The notes under the pieces were generated by a model. That model saw nothing but the letters and a program-made list of their open reading frames with translations. It was not told where the DNA came from and did not search any database. A stretch of DNA of 35,628 nt, from the NCBI RefSeq assembly GCF_006539145.1, contig NZ_BJML01000017.1:1-35628 (forward strand), in the 5' to 3' direction. The stretch comes from Microbacterium testaceum (lineage in GTDB: Bacteria; Actinomycetota; Actinomycetes; Actinomycetales; Microbacteriaceae). The translations under genes were made by a program, and so were the position numbers. Shown here piece after piece: positions 24,492 through 32,973 of this stretch. Position 1 is the first letter of the stretch. Each line of letters opens with the position of its first letter.

Positions 24492-25007
24492 TCACGCGTC
24501 GATTCTGGTCGACGCGGGTGCGTCACGAAGCCGGGTGTTCGCGGCCGACGCCGCCTGCGTCATGCGCTCGAGAAAGGCGCGGATCACGCGCAGCTCGGCA
24601 TCCGGTGTCTCGCGGACGGCGGCGGCGACCTCGGCGCCGGCGAAGCCGAGGAAGCGCTCGGTCCCCTCGAGGGCGGTGGCGGTGGGGCGCACGACCACGC
24701 GACGGCGGTCGTCGCCTTCGCGGTGGCGCGTGACGTACCCCGCGCGCTCGAGCCGGTCGATGAGCACCGACACCGCGCCCGAGGTCATGCCCATCTGTCG
24801 TGCGAGCAGAGCGGGCGACACCGGGCTGCCGGATTGCGCGGCCCACACGATCTGGCCGAGCGCCTCGGCATCCGAGACGGGAAGACCCATCCAGGTCGAC
24901 AGGTGCCGATTGAGTTCGTCGGATGCCATCGCCCAGTCGCGAAGACCGTGCATCACCCCGACCTCGTCGTCGGACCAGGACGTGGAGAGCGCGTTCACGG
25001 AGGTCAT
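24492..25007 (-). CDS. MarR family transcriptional regulator
   Basis: A 171-residue winged-helix regulator. The recognition helix region is SPALLARQMGMTSGAVSVLIDRLERAGYVTRHREGDDRRRVVVRPT (about 82-127), with the typical wing DDRRRV. MarR proteins bind palindromes as dimers and usually repress themselves and a divergent gene until a phenolic or other small ligand binds. The start at 25007 is 66 bp from the divergent FAD monooxygenase start, with a palindrome between them at 25015-25043. This arrangement strongly suggests it controls that monooxygenase. Confidence 0.92.
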   Translation of the reverse strand: MTSVNALSTSWSDDEVGVMHGLRDWAMASDELNRHLSTWMGLPVSDAEALGQIVWAAQSGSPVSPALLARQMGMTSGAVSVLIDRLERAGYVTRHREGDDRRRVVVRPTATALEGTERFLGFAGAEVAAAVRETPDAELRVIRAFLERMTQAASAANTRLRDAPASTRIDA

Positions 25008-25014
25008 GCAATGA

Positions 25015-25043
25015 CTTTACAGTCAAGCGACTTTGCCGTAAAG
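25015..25043. promoter_or_regulatory. candidate MarR operator in the divergent promoter
   Basis: A 29-bp dyad whose ends are CTTTAC (25015-25020) and GTAAAG (25038-25043), with further symmetric AAG/CTT bases inside. It begins 8 bases from the marR start codon. A TATATG hexamer (25045-25050) directly follows it and could be the -10 box of the monooxygenase, so a bound regulator would block that promoter. The patch is conspicuously AT-rich. Confidence 0.65.
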
Positions 25044-25073
25044 CTATATGCACCGACCCCCGAGGAGACCGCC

Positions 25074-26294
25074 ATGACCGCACCGCACGCCCTCATCACC
25101 GGCGCCAGCATCGCCGGACTGTCCACCGCCTGGTGGCTGCGCACGATCGGGTGGGACGTCACCGTCATCGAGAGGGCCCCGGCCTTTCGCGACGGCGGGC
25201 AGAACGTCGACGTGCGAGGGGTCGCGCGCGAGGTCCTCGAACGCATGGGCCTGACCGACGCGATCCGCGCGAAGAACACCACCGAGACCGGCACCGTGAT
25301 CGTCGACGCCGATGACAAGGTCATCGCCGAGCTTCCCTCGGACGGGCCCGACGGTGCCACGGCCGAACTCGAAGTGTTGCGCGGAGACTTCGCGCGCGCC
25401 GTTCTCGAGTCCCTCCCGAAGGGCGTGCGTTTCGTCTACGGCGCGACCGTGACCGAGGTCGACGAGTCGCGGGCCGACCGGATCGTCGCCGTGACGACCG
25501 ACGGCGAGCGCCTCGAGGCCGACCTCCTCATCGTGGCCGAGGGCGTGCGCTCAGCCACGCGCGACCTGCTCTTCGCGGAATCGGAGGTGGATGCCGATCC
25601 CCTCGGCATCACGATGGCCTTCGGAACGATCCCCCGGGCCGACGGCGACGACGACCGGTGGCGCTGGTACAACGCGGTCGGCGGACGCCAGGTGCACCTG
25701 CGCCCCGACCCCTACGGCACCATCCGCGCGATCCTGTCGTACGCGGGCGAGGACGACCTGGTCGGGCGCGACCGCGACGAAGCCCTGCGCGTGCTGCGCG
25801 AGCGTTACGCCGACGCCGGGTGGCAGGCGGAGCGTGTGCTCGACGGCTTCGATTCCTCCGACGACGTGTACATCGACGAACTCACGCAGATCCGGATGCC
25901 GGGATGGCACCGCGGACGCGTGTGCGTCATCGGCGACGCGGCGTGGTGCGTGACACCGATGGGCGGGGGCGGGGCGTCTTTGGCACTCATCGGCGGGTAC
26001 GTTTTGGCGGCTTCCCTCTCGCAGGTCGAGGGGCGCCCCGACCGCGACCGGCTCGACGAGGCGCTCGCCTCGTTCGATGCGTGGATGCGGCCGCTGGTCG
26101 ACGAGATCCAGGGTTTTCCGCGCGGGATGCTCAAGCTCGCGTACCCGCATTCGCGGCTCGGGCTCGCCGCGCGGGGCGTGCTCATGAAGGTCATGACCGC
26201 ACCGCCCCTCTCGCATTTCACGGCGAAACTGACGCAGGTCGCCGACACCGACCGGGAGCTGCCGGCGTTACGAGCGTCGCGCGACGTCGCGTAA
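25074..26294 (+). CDS. FAD-dependent monooxygenase (PheA/TetX-type)
   Basis: A 406-residue single-component aromatic hydroxylase-like flavoprotein. The FAD motif is LITGASIAGLSTAWWL (about 6-21; GxSxxG variant). The second FAD motif is GRVCVIGDAAWCVTPMGGGGASLALIGGYVLAASL (about 280-315), with the GD dipeptide intact. The middle part, DLLIVAEGVRSATRDLLF, is the conserved DG-like segment. Related enzymes hydroxylate phenols, polyketides or tetracyclines. The start at 25074 has GAGGAG upstream. It is divergent from a MarR regulator and shares an operator region with it. A role in oxidising an aromatic or antibiotic-like compound is likely, but the compound cannot be inferred. Confidence 0.92.
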   Translation: MTAPHALITGASIAGLSTAWWLRTIGWDVTVIERAPAFRDGGQNVDVRGVAREVLERMGLTDAIRAKNTTETGTVIVDADDKVIAELPSDGPDGATAELEVLRGDFARAVLESLPKGVRFVYGATVTEVDESRADRIVAVTTDGERLEADLLIVAEGVRSATRDLLFAESEVDADPLGITMAFGTIPRADGDDDRWRWYNAVGGRQVHLRPDPYGTIRAILSYAGEDDLVGRDRDEALRVLRERYADAGWQAERVLDGFDSSDDVYIDELTQIRMPGWHRGRVCVIGDAAWCVTPMGGGGASLALIGGYVLAASLSQVEGRPDRDRLDEALASFDAWMRPLVDEIQGFPRGMLKLAYPHSRLGLAARGVLMKVMTAPPLSHFTAKLTQVADTDRELPALRASRDVA

Positions 26295-26318
26295 AACGTC
26301 GTCGCGGCGGGGCAGCGG

Positions 26319-26401
26319 CGTGCCGGACTCCGGAAGATCCCGGCATCCGCTCTCCCGCCGCCTCGCGGTTATCGCACCCGGATCACCCGGAGCGAGGCAC
26401 G
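26319..26401. repeat. imperfect palindromic repeat, probable family B copy 3
   Basis: An 83-bp element with 22-base arms (26319-26340 and 26380-26401) and five mismatches between them. The left arm begins GTGCCGGACTCC and resembles the left arm of family B copy 1 (GTGCCGAACTCC). It sits between convergent genes (monooxygenase and apt). Membership is less certain than for the other two copies because the interior is not shared. Confidence 0.55.
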
Positions 26402-26417
26402 GGGTGGTCGACGCGCG

Positions 26418-26942
26418 TCAGACGTGGAAGACCGAGTGCAGGTCGCCGCCGAGCGCCTCGCGGCCACCCAACCCGTCGATCTCGAGCAGCGTCGCGATGC
26501 CGATGACCTCGCTGCCTACGGCCTCGAGCAGTTCGCGGCCCGCGCCGAGCGTGCCACCGGTGGCGAGAACGTCGTCGAGCAGCAGCACGCGAGCACCGGC
26601 TGCGGCGTCATCGTGCATCTCGATCCGCGCCGAGCCGTACTCGAGGTCGTACGAGACGCTCGCCGCGGGCCGGGGCAGCTTGCCGGCCTTGCGGATCGGC
26701 ATGAGCCCCACGTCGGCGGCGATGGCCGCCGCCCCCGCGAGCAGGAAGCCGCGGGCCTCGACCCCGGCGACGGCGTCGAAGCGTCCGGCGAACGGCGCGA
26801 TCAGCGCGTCGACCACGACCCGCAGCGCCGCGGCGTCGGCGAGCAGCGGCGTGATGTCGCGGAACACGATCCCGGGCTTGGGGTAGTCGGGGATGCTCGT
26901 GATGAGCGATTCAGCACGGGCGAGGGCGGAGGCGTCGGGCAC
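26418..26942 (-). CDS. apt: adenine phosphoribosyltransferase
   Basis: A 174-residue type I phosphoribosyltransferase that converts adenine and PRPP to AMP for purine salvage. The N-terminal hood sequence IPDYPKPGIVFRDITPLL is diagnostic of Apt. The PRPP loop is VLLLDDVLATGGTLGAG (about 118-134), and the base-binding region is GVEARGFLLAGAAA. Length and motifs are normal. The start is GTG at 26942, with a TAGGCT hexamer 6 bases upstream (26949-26954) and no ribosome site, so a leaderless transcript is likely. It is a housekeeping gene and marks this part as core chromosome. Confidence 0.95.
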   Translation of the reverse strand: MPDASALARAESLITSIPDYPKPGIVFRDITPLLADAAALRVVVDALIAPFAGRFDAVAGVEARGFLLAGAAAIAADVGLMPIRKAGKLPRPAASVSYDLEYGSARIEMHDDAAAGARVLLLDDVLATGGTLGAGRELLEAVGSEVIGIATLLEIDGLGGREALGGDLHSVFHV

Positions 26943-26948
26943 CGACCC

Positions 26949-26954
26949 AGCCTA
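26949..26954 (-). promoter_or_regulatory. -10-like hexamer for a leaderless apt transcript
   Basis: Minus-strand TAGGCT lies 6 bases before the GTG start of apt. The same hexamer precedes the M20D gene at 34373. Confidence 0.5.
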
Positions 26955-26996
26955 ATCGCGGCGCCCGCGGGGCGGGGCTCGCGGGCGGCAGACGCA

Positions 26997-27081
26997 CGGC
27001 GGGCGCGGACGGGCGGGCTCACGGTGGGCGCGGACCGGCGGGCTCACGGCGGGCGCGGACGGGCGGGCTCATGGCGGGCGC
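26997..27081. repeat. 25-bp tandem repeat, three full copies and a partial fourth
   Basis: Units at 26997-27021, 27022-27046 and 27047-27071; the first and third are identical and the second differs at two bases. A fourth, truncated copy starts at 27072. The unit begins CGGCGGGCGCGGAC and ends GGGCTCA. It is very rich in G on this strand and has no AT-rich bases beyond the CTCA. It lies in the 343-bp divergent gap between apt and the alpha-glucosidase, next to palindrome A copy 2. Confidence 0.9.
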
Positions 27082-27093
27082 TCGCCCGACGCA

Positions 27094-27152
27094 TCGAGTG
27101 TCCAAGACACCCGGACACTTCGAAAATTCGTCCGGGTGTTTTGGACACTCAA
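27094..27152. repeat. imperfect palindromic repeat, family A copy 2
   Basis: A 59-bp element with 23-base arms (27094-27116 and 27130-27152), two mismatches and a 13-base loop. The left arm contains GAGTGTCCAAGACACCCGGAC, identical in core to the right arm of copy 1 read in reverse. It lies upstream of the alpha-glucosidase promoter, between divergent genes, so it is not a simple terminator. Confidence 0.85.
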
Positions 27153-27247
27153 GGAGCGTTCACACCCCGAGGCGCGGACCGCTCGCACCCCGGCCGACAC
27201 CACCCACCCCACCTCGCTACGCCCGCCGCGATTCACCCGCCGCCCAC

Positions 27248-27278
27248 TTGACCACGATGCAAGCGCTTGCACTAACGT
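27248..27278 (+). promoter_or_regulatory. alpha-glucosidase promoter with embedded LacI-family operator
   Basis: A -35 like TTGACC (27248-27253) and a -10 like TAACGT (27273-27278) flank a perfect 14-bp palindrome, TGCAAGCGCTTGCA (27258-27271). That sequence matches the classic LacI/GalR-type operator pattern TGNAANCGNTTNCA. A repressor there would cover the spacer. The -10 ends 7 bases before the ATG, so the transcript should be leaderless. The likely binder is the LacI protein encoded at 29007-30008. Confidence 0.8.
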
Positions 27279-27285
27279 GGACACC

Positions 27286-28965
<1,680 letters not shown>

Positions 28966-29006
28966 GCCGCGGCATCCCGAACGCGTTCACCCGGAAGCAC
29001 GAGACC

Positions 29007-30008
29007 GTGGTCGGTATCGATGACGTCGCCCGCGCGGCGGGGGTGTCGACGGCCACGGTCTCGCGCGCGTTGAGCGGGCGCGGGCCGGTCTCGACCGCCA
29101 CCCGTGAGCGCGTGCTCGTAGCGGCGGAGGAGCTCGGGTACGTCGTCTCGGCGGCCGCGTCGAGCCTGGCGACCGGACGGGCGCGGGCGGTGGGCGTGGT
29201 CGTGCCGTTCCTCGACCGCTGGTTCTTCAGCACGGTGCTCGCGGGCATCTCCGATGCTCTCGTGCGCGAGGGCTACGACATCACGCTCTACAGCGTCAGC
29301 GGCGACCCGGTCGAGCGTCACCGCGTCTTCGACGACCACCTGCGCCGCCGCCGCATCGACGCGGTCATCACGATCGCCCTCGAACTGGATGCCGAGGAAT
29401 CGGCGTCCCTGCGCGGGCTGGGCGTTCCGATCGTCGCGATCGCCGGGCCCAACCCGCTCCTGACGACCCTGACGGTCGACGATCTCGCCGTGGGACGCCT
29501 GGCGACGGATCACCTGCTCGCGCTCGGTCACCGGCATCTCGTGCACATCGGAGCGGATGCCGCGACCGCCGCGGGTTCGACCGTGCCGGGCCTGCGACGT
29601 CGAGGCTTCGTGGAGCAGCTGGCGGCAGCGGGTATCACCGACGCCGTGGTGGAGCCGGCAGACTTCACGATCGAGGGTGGCTCCGCCGCGGCGACCCGCG
29701 CCCTGACCGCCGCGAACCCGCCGACCGCGCTCTTCGCCGCCTCGGACGAGATGGCGATCGGGGCGATCCTCGCCGCGCGCGAACTCGGCCTGCGCGTCCC
29801 CGAGGACGTGTCGATCGTCGGTGTGGACGGACACGAGCTCGGCCGGTGGTTCTCCCTCACCACCGTCGATCAGTTCGCACGGGGTCAGGGAGGACGTGCG
29901 GCCGAGGCGGTGCTCGCCGCCCTCGACGGCGCCGAGCCCGGCCGGGGCCTCGGCACGTTGCCCTTCGAGCTGGTCGACCGCGGCTCGACGGCGGCGATGG
30001 CGCGCTGA
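29007..30008 (+). CDS. LacI family transcriptional regulator
   Basis: A 333-residue regulator. The N-terminal HTH is textbook: GIDDVARAAGVSTATVSRAL, with the hinge RERVLVAAEELGYVVSAAASSLATGRARAVGVVVP. It is followed by a periplasmic-binding-protein-like sensor domain (FDDHLRRRRIDAVITIALEL, TVDDLAVGRLATDHLLALGHR, FAASDEMAIGAILAARELGLRVPEDVSIVGVDGHELGRW). The start is GTG at 29007, with a GGAAG ribosome site 9 bases upstream. It is co-oriented with the alpha-glucosidase and probably represses that promoter by binding TGCAAGCGCTTGCA at 27258, releasing it when an alpha-glucoside is sensed. Both the binding and the ligand are inferred. Confidence 0.94.
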   Translation: MVGIDDVARAAGVSTATVSRALSGRGPVSTATRERVLVAAEELGYVVSAAASSLATGRARAVGVVVPFLDRWFFSTVLAGISDALVREGYDITLYSVSGDPVERHRVFDDHLRRRRIDAVITIALELDAEESASLRGLGVPIVAIAGPNPLLTTLTVDDLAVGRLATDHLLALGHRHLVHIGADAATAAGSTVPGLRRRGFVEQLAAAGITDAVVEPADFTIEGGSAAATRALTAANPPTALFAASDEMAIGAILAARELGLRVPEDVSIVGVDGHELGRWFSLTTVDQFARGQGGRAAEAVLAALDGAEPGRGLGTLPFELVDRGSTAAMAR

Positions 30009-30132
30009 GGCACCAGTCGGGACGACAAGACAGGGGCGGCCATGGTCCTTCTGTCCGCCCGCCATCAGCCACGACCATTCAGTCCACGTCGACGCGATGG
30101 GTGAACTCGAGGCTCAGCCTCATAGAACCAAT

Positions 30133-30146
30133 GTACCCCGAAGTAC
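30133..30146 (+). promoter_or_regulatory. inverted repeat in the cutinase upstream region
   Basis: GTAC-CCCGAA-GTAC lies in an AT-richer stretch that leads into the cutinase gene. Further on, TATGTT (30174-30179) could be a -10 box, giving a leader of about 25 bases. The ribosome site AGGGGG sits 5 bases before the ATG at 30211. The palindrome is short, so a role as operator is tentative. Confidence 0.3.
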
Positions 30147-30210
30147 CTACATACAGAATCACTCGTTCGTAACTATGTTCGCCTCAAGGAATTCATCCAA
30201 AGGGGGCACC

Positions 30211-31098
30211 ATGTACAACTTCACCCGTTCGACCTCACGCGATGGGGGGCGCGCCAGCGGGCGCGCACGCGATCGAGGCAGCTGGAAGCGACGAGGAGCA
30301 GCGTTCGCTGCGGCCGTGGCCATCATCGTAGGAGGCGGAGCCGCCGCAACCCCCGCGCAGGCCCTTCCGCCTTCCAACCCGTGTGACGCATGGATGGTGA
30401 TGATCGGTGTGCGAGGCACGGGGGCCCCCGCCGGTTCGAACCCTGGCCCCGGCGGCCGCGTCTGGCGCAGTGGCGGCATGGGCGACTTCGTCACATCCAT
30501 CGCCAACGGTGTCGGCACCAACGCCCCCGACGCCCTGCAGGGCATGTATCGCGTGTCCTTGAACTACCCGGCGACGGCGACGGTCAACCCGATCGACTCC
30601 AGCGGTGCCTACATCAACAGCCGAAACGCGGGCGTCGCGGCGTTGAAGGCGGAGCTCCAGTACTACGCGTCCTGCGCACGGCCGCCTTCCGTCACCCTGA
30701 TCGGCTACTCCCAGGGTGCCGACGTCATCGGGACCGCACTCGGCCAAGTGAGCCAGAGCATCAGGAGCCGCGTCCAGGCCGCGGTTCTGTTGGGAGACCC
30801 CAGCTATCGCCCGAACCAGCCGATCAATGCTCCTGGTTTGAACCCGGGGGGAAGCGGCATGTTCTCGCAGACGCGAACGGACGCCATCCAGAATGCGTTG
30901 AACGGTATGACCTCGTACGGGTGGAACGCCGACACGCAGTCGATGGGAACCCGCCAACACGTGCGCGAGTACTGTCTGTACGGGGACGCCGCCTGTCAGA
31001 ACCAGATCGCAACCGGGTGGAACATTCATGGGCAGTACGGAGCGTGGGTCAATGCAGCAACCAATTACATCAACAACGTCGTCCTCGACATCGGGTAA
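30211..31098 (+). CDS. secreted cutinase family serine esterase
   Basis: A 295-residue exported protein. A basic N-terminus (SWKRRG) and hydrophobic segment (about 30-46) end at a probable cleavage site after ATPAQA (residue 51). The mature part matches the cutinase/Culp family: nucleophile GYSQG with S167, acid D259 in CLYGDAAC, and H273 in WNIHGQYG. The triad is complete, with cysteines C58, C155, C255 and C262 positioned for two disulfides. Such enzymes hydrolyse plant cutin or other lipids and esters outside the cell. The AGGGGG ribosome site fixes the start. The gene uses codons such as TTG and lower-GC spellings that are rare in its neighbours, suggesting it arrived by transfer. Confidence 0.92.
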   Translation: MYNFTRSTSRDGGRASGRARDRGSWKRRGAAFAAAVAIIVGGGAAATPAQALPPSNPCDAWMVMIGVRGTGAPAGSNPGPGGRVWRSGGMGDFVTSIANGVGTNAPDALQGMYRVSLNYPATATVNPIDSSGAYINSRNAGVAALKAELQYYASCARPPSVTLIGYSQGADVIGTALGQVSQSIRSRVQAAVLLGDPSYRPNQPINAPGLNPGGSGMFSQTRTDAIQNALNGMTSYGWNADTQSMGTRQHVREYCLYGDAACQNQIATGWNIHGQYGAWVNAATNYINNVVLDIG

Positions 31099-31414
31099 GT
31101 TCACGCGCTACGGCGTCTGGTTTCTTCTGCCGGTTGCTGCTGTCGCGTGGGTCGTCGTGCTCGCCACCGGAGTCTCCATCATGGGAATGATGCGGACGGC
31201 GGGAGACCTCATCGATGCGGCCAGCATCAGCGCAATCGCCGCGTTCTTCGCGGTACCCGTTCTCGGCGGCGCCGCCATCCTGCTGGATGCCAATCGTCAC
31301 CACGGGGCCGCGAGGATCACTCGGATCGCTGCATTCGTCCTCGTCGGCCTCATGCTCGCCCTCGTAGCGGCGCTGCTCACCGCGGCACTGGGCCAGACGT
31401 CGTCGGGAGGCTGA
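31052..31414 (+). CDS. small membrane protein of unknown function
   Basis: A 120-residue protein with a Ser/Thr-rich N-terminus and three hydrophobic segments (about residues 23-43, 53-77 and 88-110). I do not recognise the family. It starts inside the last 47 bases of the cutinase gene in another frame. GGAG stands 9 bases before the ATG at 31052; an earlier in-frame ATG at 31028 has no better site. The overlap means it is translated from the cutinase message. It may help secretion or surface placement of the esterase, but nothing in the sequence proves it. A strong terminator follows. Confidence 0.72.
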   Translation: MQQPITSTTSSSTSGKFTRYGVWFLLPVAAVAWVVVLATGVSIMGMMRTAGDLIDAASISAIAAFFAVPVLGGAAILLDANRHHGAARITRIAAFVLVGLMLALVAALLTAALGQTSSGG

Positions 31415-31442
31415 GTCTTTCATCGCCCGGGACATCGACAGG

Positions 31443-31475
31443 CGGAGGGGGCCAGCGAGAAGCTGGCCCCCTCCG
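31443..31475. terminator. strong intrinsic terminator after the cutinase/membrane-protein pair
   Basis: A perfect 14-bp stem, CGGAGGGGGCCAGC (31443-31456) and its complement (31462-31475), encloses GAGAA. It lies between convergent genes and can serve both strands. Confidence 0.9.
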
Positions 31476-31587
31476 TCATCTATCGTGTCGTCGCCCTCCC
31501 GACCGAACGGGCCCGGGGTGCATCGCACGAAGACCGAATCCCACCGATTCACATGAGACGGCTCGCGCTCCGACCCTCCGCCTGGCC

Positions 31588-32835
31588 TCAGCGCGCCGAA
31601 CCTGCCAGTGACCCGGTCGTCTCCTGGACGGCGGGGTCGAAGAGCAGGCACGAGATCTCGCGGTCACCGTCGGCCCAGGTGCCCTCGGTGGGGGCGACGT
31701 ACTGGTAGTTCAAAGCGGATTGGTCGTACGGAATGCCGACGAACGACGGGAACGCCGACTCGCAGCCCGTCTCGGCGGCCGAGGCGATGGCGTCGTCGCC
31801 GGGGAAGGAGCCCTCGGTCAGCAGGAAGCTGCTGAACACCTCGTAGGTGTGCGCGGTGCCGCACTCGACGATGTTGGACGAGCTGATGAATCCGCTCGGG
31901 ACGTCGTCGAGGCAGACCCCGACGGGCAGGGTGAAGGTGTCCTCGTCGCCCGGAGCAGCCTCGCTGGGGCCGACGGTGACGCCACCGTCCTGCGGGAACG
32001 TGGGGACATCGAACGGGTCGGCGGAGGACGCCTTCGAACCGACGGTGAACGAGAAGATCAAGAGGCCGATGACGGCGAGGATCGTCAGGACGCTGATGAC
32101 CGCGCCCGCCACGATGCCGGTGATCGCGAGACCGCGCCCCTTCTCGCCCGTGCGCTTGATCTGGGCGAGGGCGACCGCACCGGCGATGATGCCGCCGATG
32201 GGGAAGACGAAACCGAGGATGATCGCGAGGATCGAGATGCCGTTGGTGCGATCCGATGCGGCCGGCACGGTGCCATAGGGCGACGAGCCGTACGCGGGCG
32301 CGACCGTGTGAGCGCCGCCGACGGGAGCGCCGTCAGCCGGAGCGGCTCCGCCGTCGCCCGCAGAAGCCGCGCCGGGGTAGCCGGGAGGAGCGGGCGGCAC
32401 CGGAGGCGCCCACGTGCTGTCGGTCGCGGCCGGCTGCTGCGCGTCGCCCGCGCCGGAAGGGGAAGCAGGCACACCCCCGACCAGCACGCCCTGCTCGGCC
32501 AGCCGAGCGCCCGCACGGTGAGCTGCATCGCGCACGACATCGCCGACCTTTGCGGCGCCGATCGCCCCGCCCTTGAAGAAGCCGCCCAGAGTGGAGTGCT
32601 CGAACGACGCGAGAGTCCCCTCGGGGATCTCCGAGAAGTGCACGTCGAAACGGACGTGCATGTCCTGTCCCGCGAACGCCCCGGCGACCAGGGTGGTGCC
32701 CATGCTCCCGCGCGACACGTCGAGGGATCCGGATGCCGTGGGCTGGGCCGTGAAGCCCTGTTCGGCGAGCGCGTAGCCGACCGCGTCTCGTGCGGAGTCG
32801 ACGGGGACGGAGAGGCGAAGTTCGGCGGTGGCCAT
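31588..32835 (-). CDS. DUF4190 / septum-formation-related membrane protein
   Basis: A 415-residue protein in three parts. Residues 1-120 form an N-terminal domain with polar beta-like segments (MATAELRLSVPVDSARDAVGYALAEQGF) that I do not recognise. Next comes a Pro/Ala/Gly-rich linker, then a DUF4190 membrane pair: NGISILAIILGFVFPIGGIIAGAVALAQIKRTGEKGRGLAITGIVAGAVISV, with the LAQIKRTG signature. The extracellular C-terminal third (GVCLDDVPSG, VECGTAHTYEVF, GCESAFPSFVG, REISCLLFDP) matches the Septum_form domain of actinobacterial cell-envelope proteins, with its cysteines in place. A role at the envelope is likely by family. The start at 32835 has AGGAG upstream. Confidence 0.85.
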   Translation of the reverse strand: MATAELRLSVPVDSARDAVGYALAEQGFTAQPTASGSLDVSRGSMGTTLVAGAFAGQDMHVRFDVHFSEIPEGTLASFEHSTLGGFFKGGAIGAAKVGDVVRDAAHRAGARLAEQGVLVGGVPASPSGAGDAQQPAATDSTWAPPVPPAPPGYPGAASAGDGGAAPADGAPVGGAHTVAPAYGSSPYGTVPAASDRTNGISILAIILGFVFPIGGIIAGAVALAQIKRTGEKGRGLAITGIVAGAVISVLTILAVIGLLIFSFTVGSKASSADPFDVPTFPQDGGVTVGPSEAAPGDEDTFTLPVGVCLDDVPSGFISSSNIVECGTAHTYEVFSSFLLTEGSFPGDDAIASAAETGCESAFPSFVGIPYDQSALNYQYVAPTEGTWADGDREISCLLFDPAVQETTGSLAGSAR

Positions 32836-32882
32836 CGGATGCTCCTGGGGGATCACGGGCTGAAGACACTCAGCGCGCGTCC

Positions 32883-32888
32883 AGGTTA
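32883..32888 (-). promoter_or_regulatory. -10-like hexamer of the septum-formation-type gene
   Basis: On the minus strand TAACCT stands about 47 bases before the ATG at 32835, leaving a short leader with an AGGAG ribosome site. No convincing -35 box is visible. Confidence 0.35.
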
Positions 32889-32928
32889 GTCCTGCGGCGC
32901 GGTCCGCACGACCGGATCGTCCGCAGCA

Positions 32929-32963
32929 GGGCGGGAGCGAACGAGGGGTCTCGCCTCCCGCCC
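32929..32963 (-). terminator. terminator hairpin after the flavin reductase gene
   Basis: GGGCGGGAG (32929-32937) pairs perfectly with CTCCCGCCC (32955-32963), extended inward by CGA/TCG across a one-base bulge. It lies 10 bases beyond the reductase stop on the minus strand. Confidence 0.7.
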
Positions 32964-32973
32964 GCCCGCCGGA

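Noticed and set aside
25074..26294. Calling the FAD monooxygenase a tetracycline-inactivating TetX
   Set aside because: Shared FAD motifs are common to the whole aromatic hydroxylase superfamily. The substrate-pocket residues could not be verified by eye.
30009..30130. Terminator behind the LacI gene
   Set aside because: GGGCGG and CCGCCC near 30040 can pair, but the stem is short and the loop long. I could not support it.
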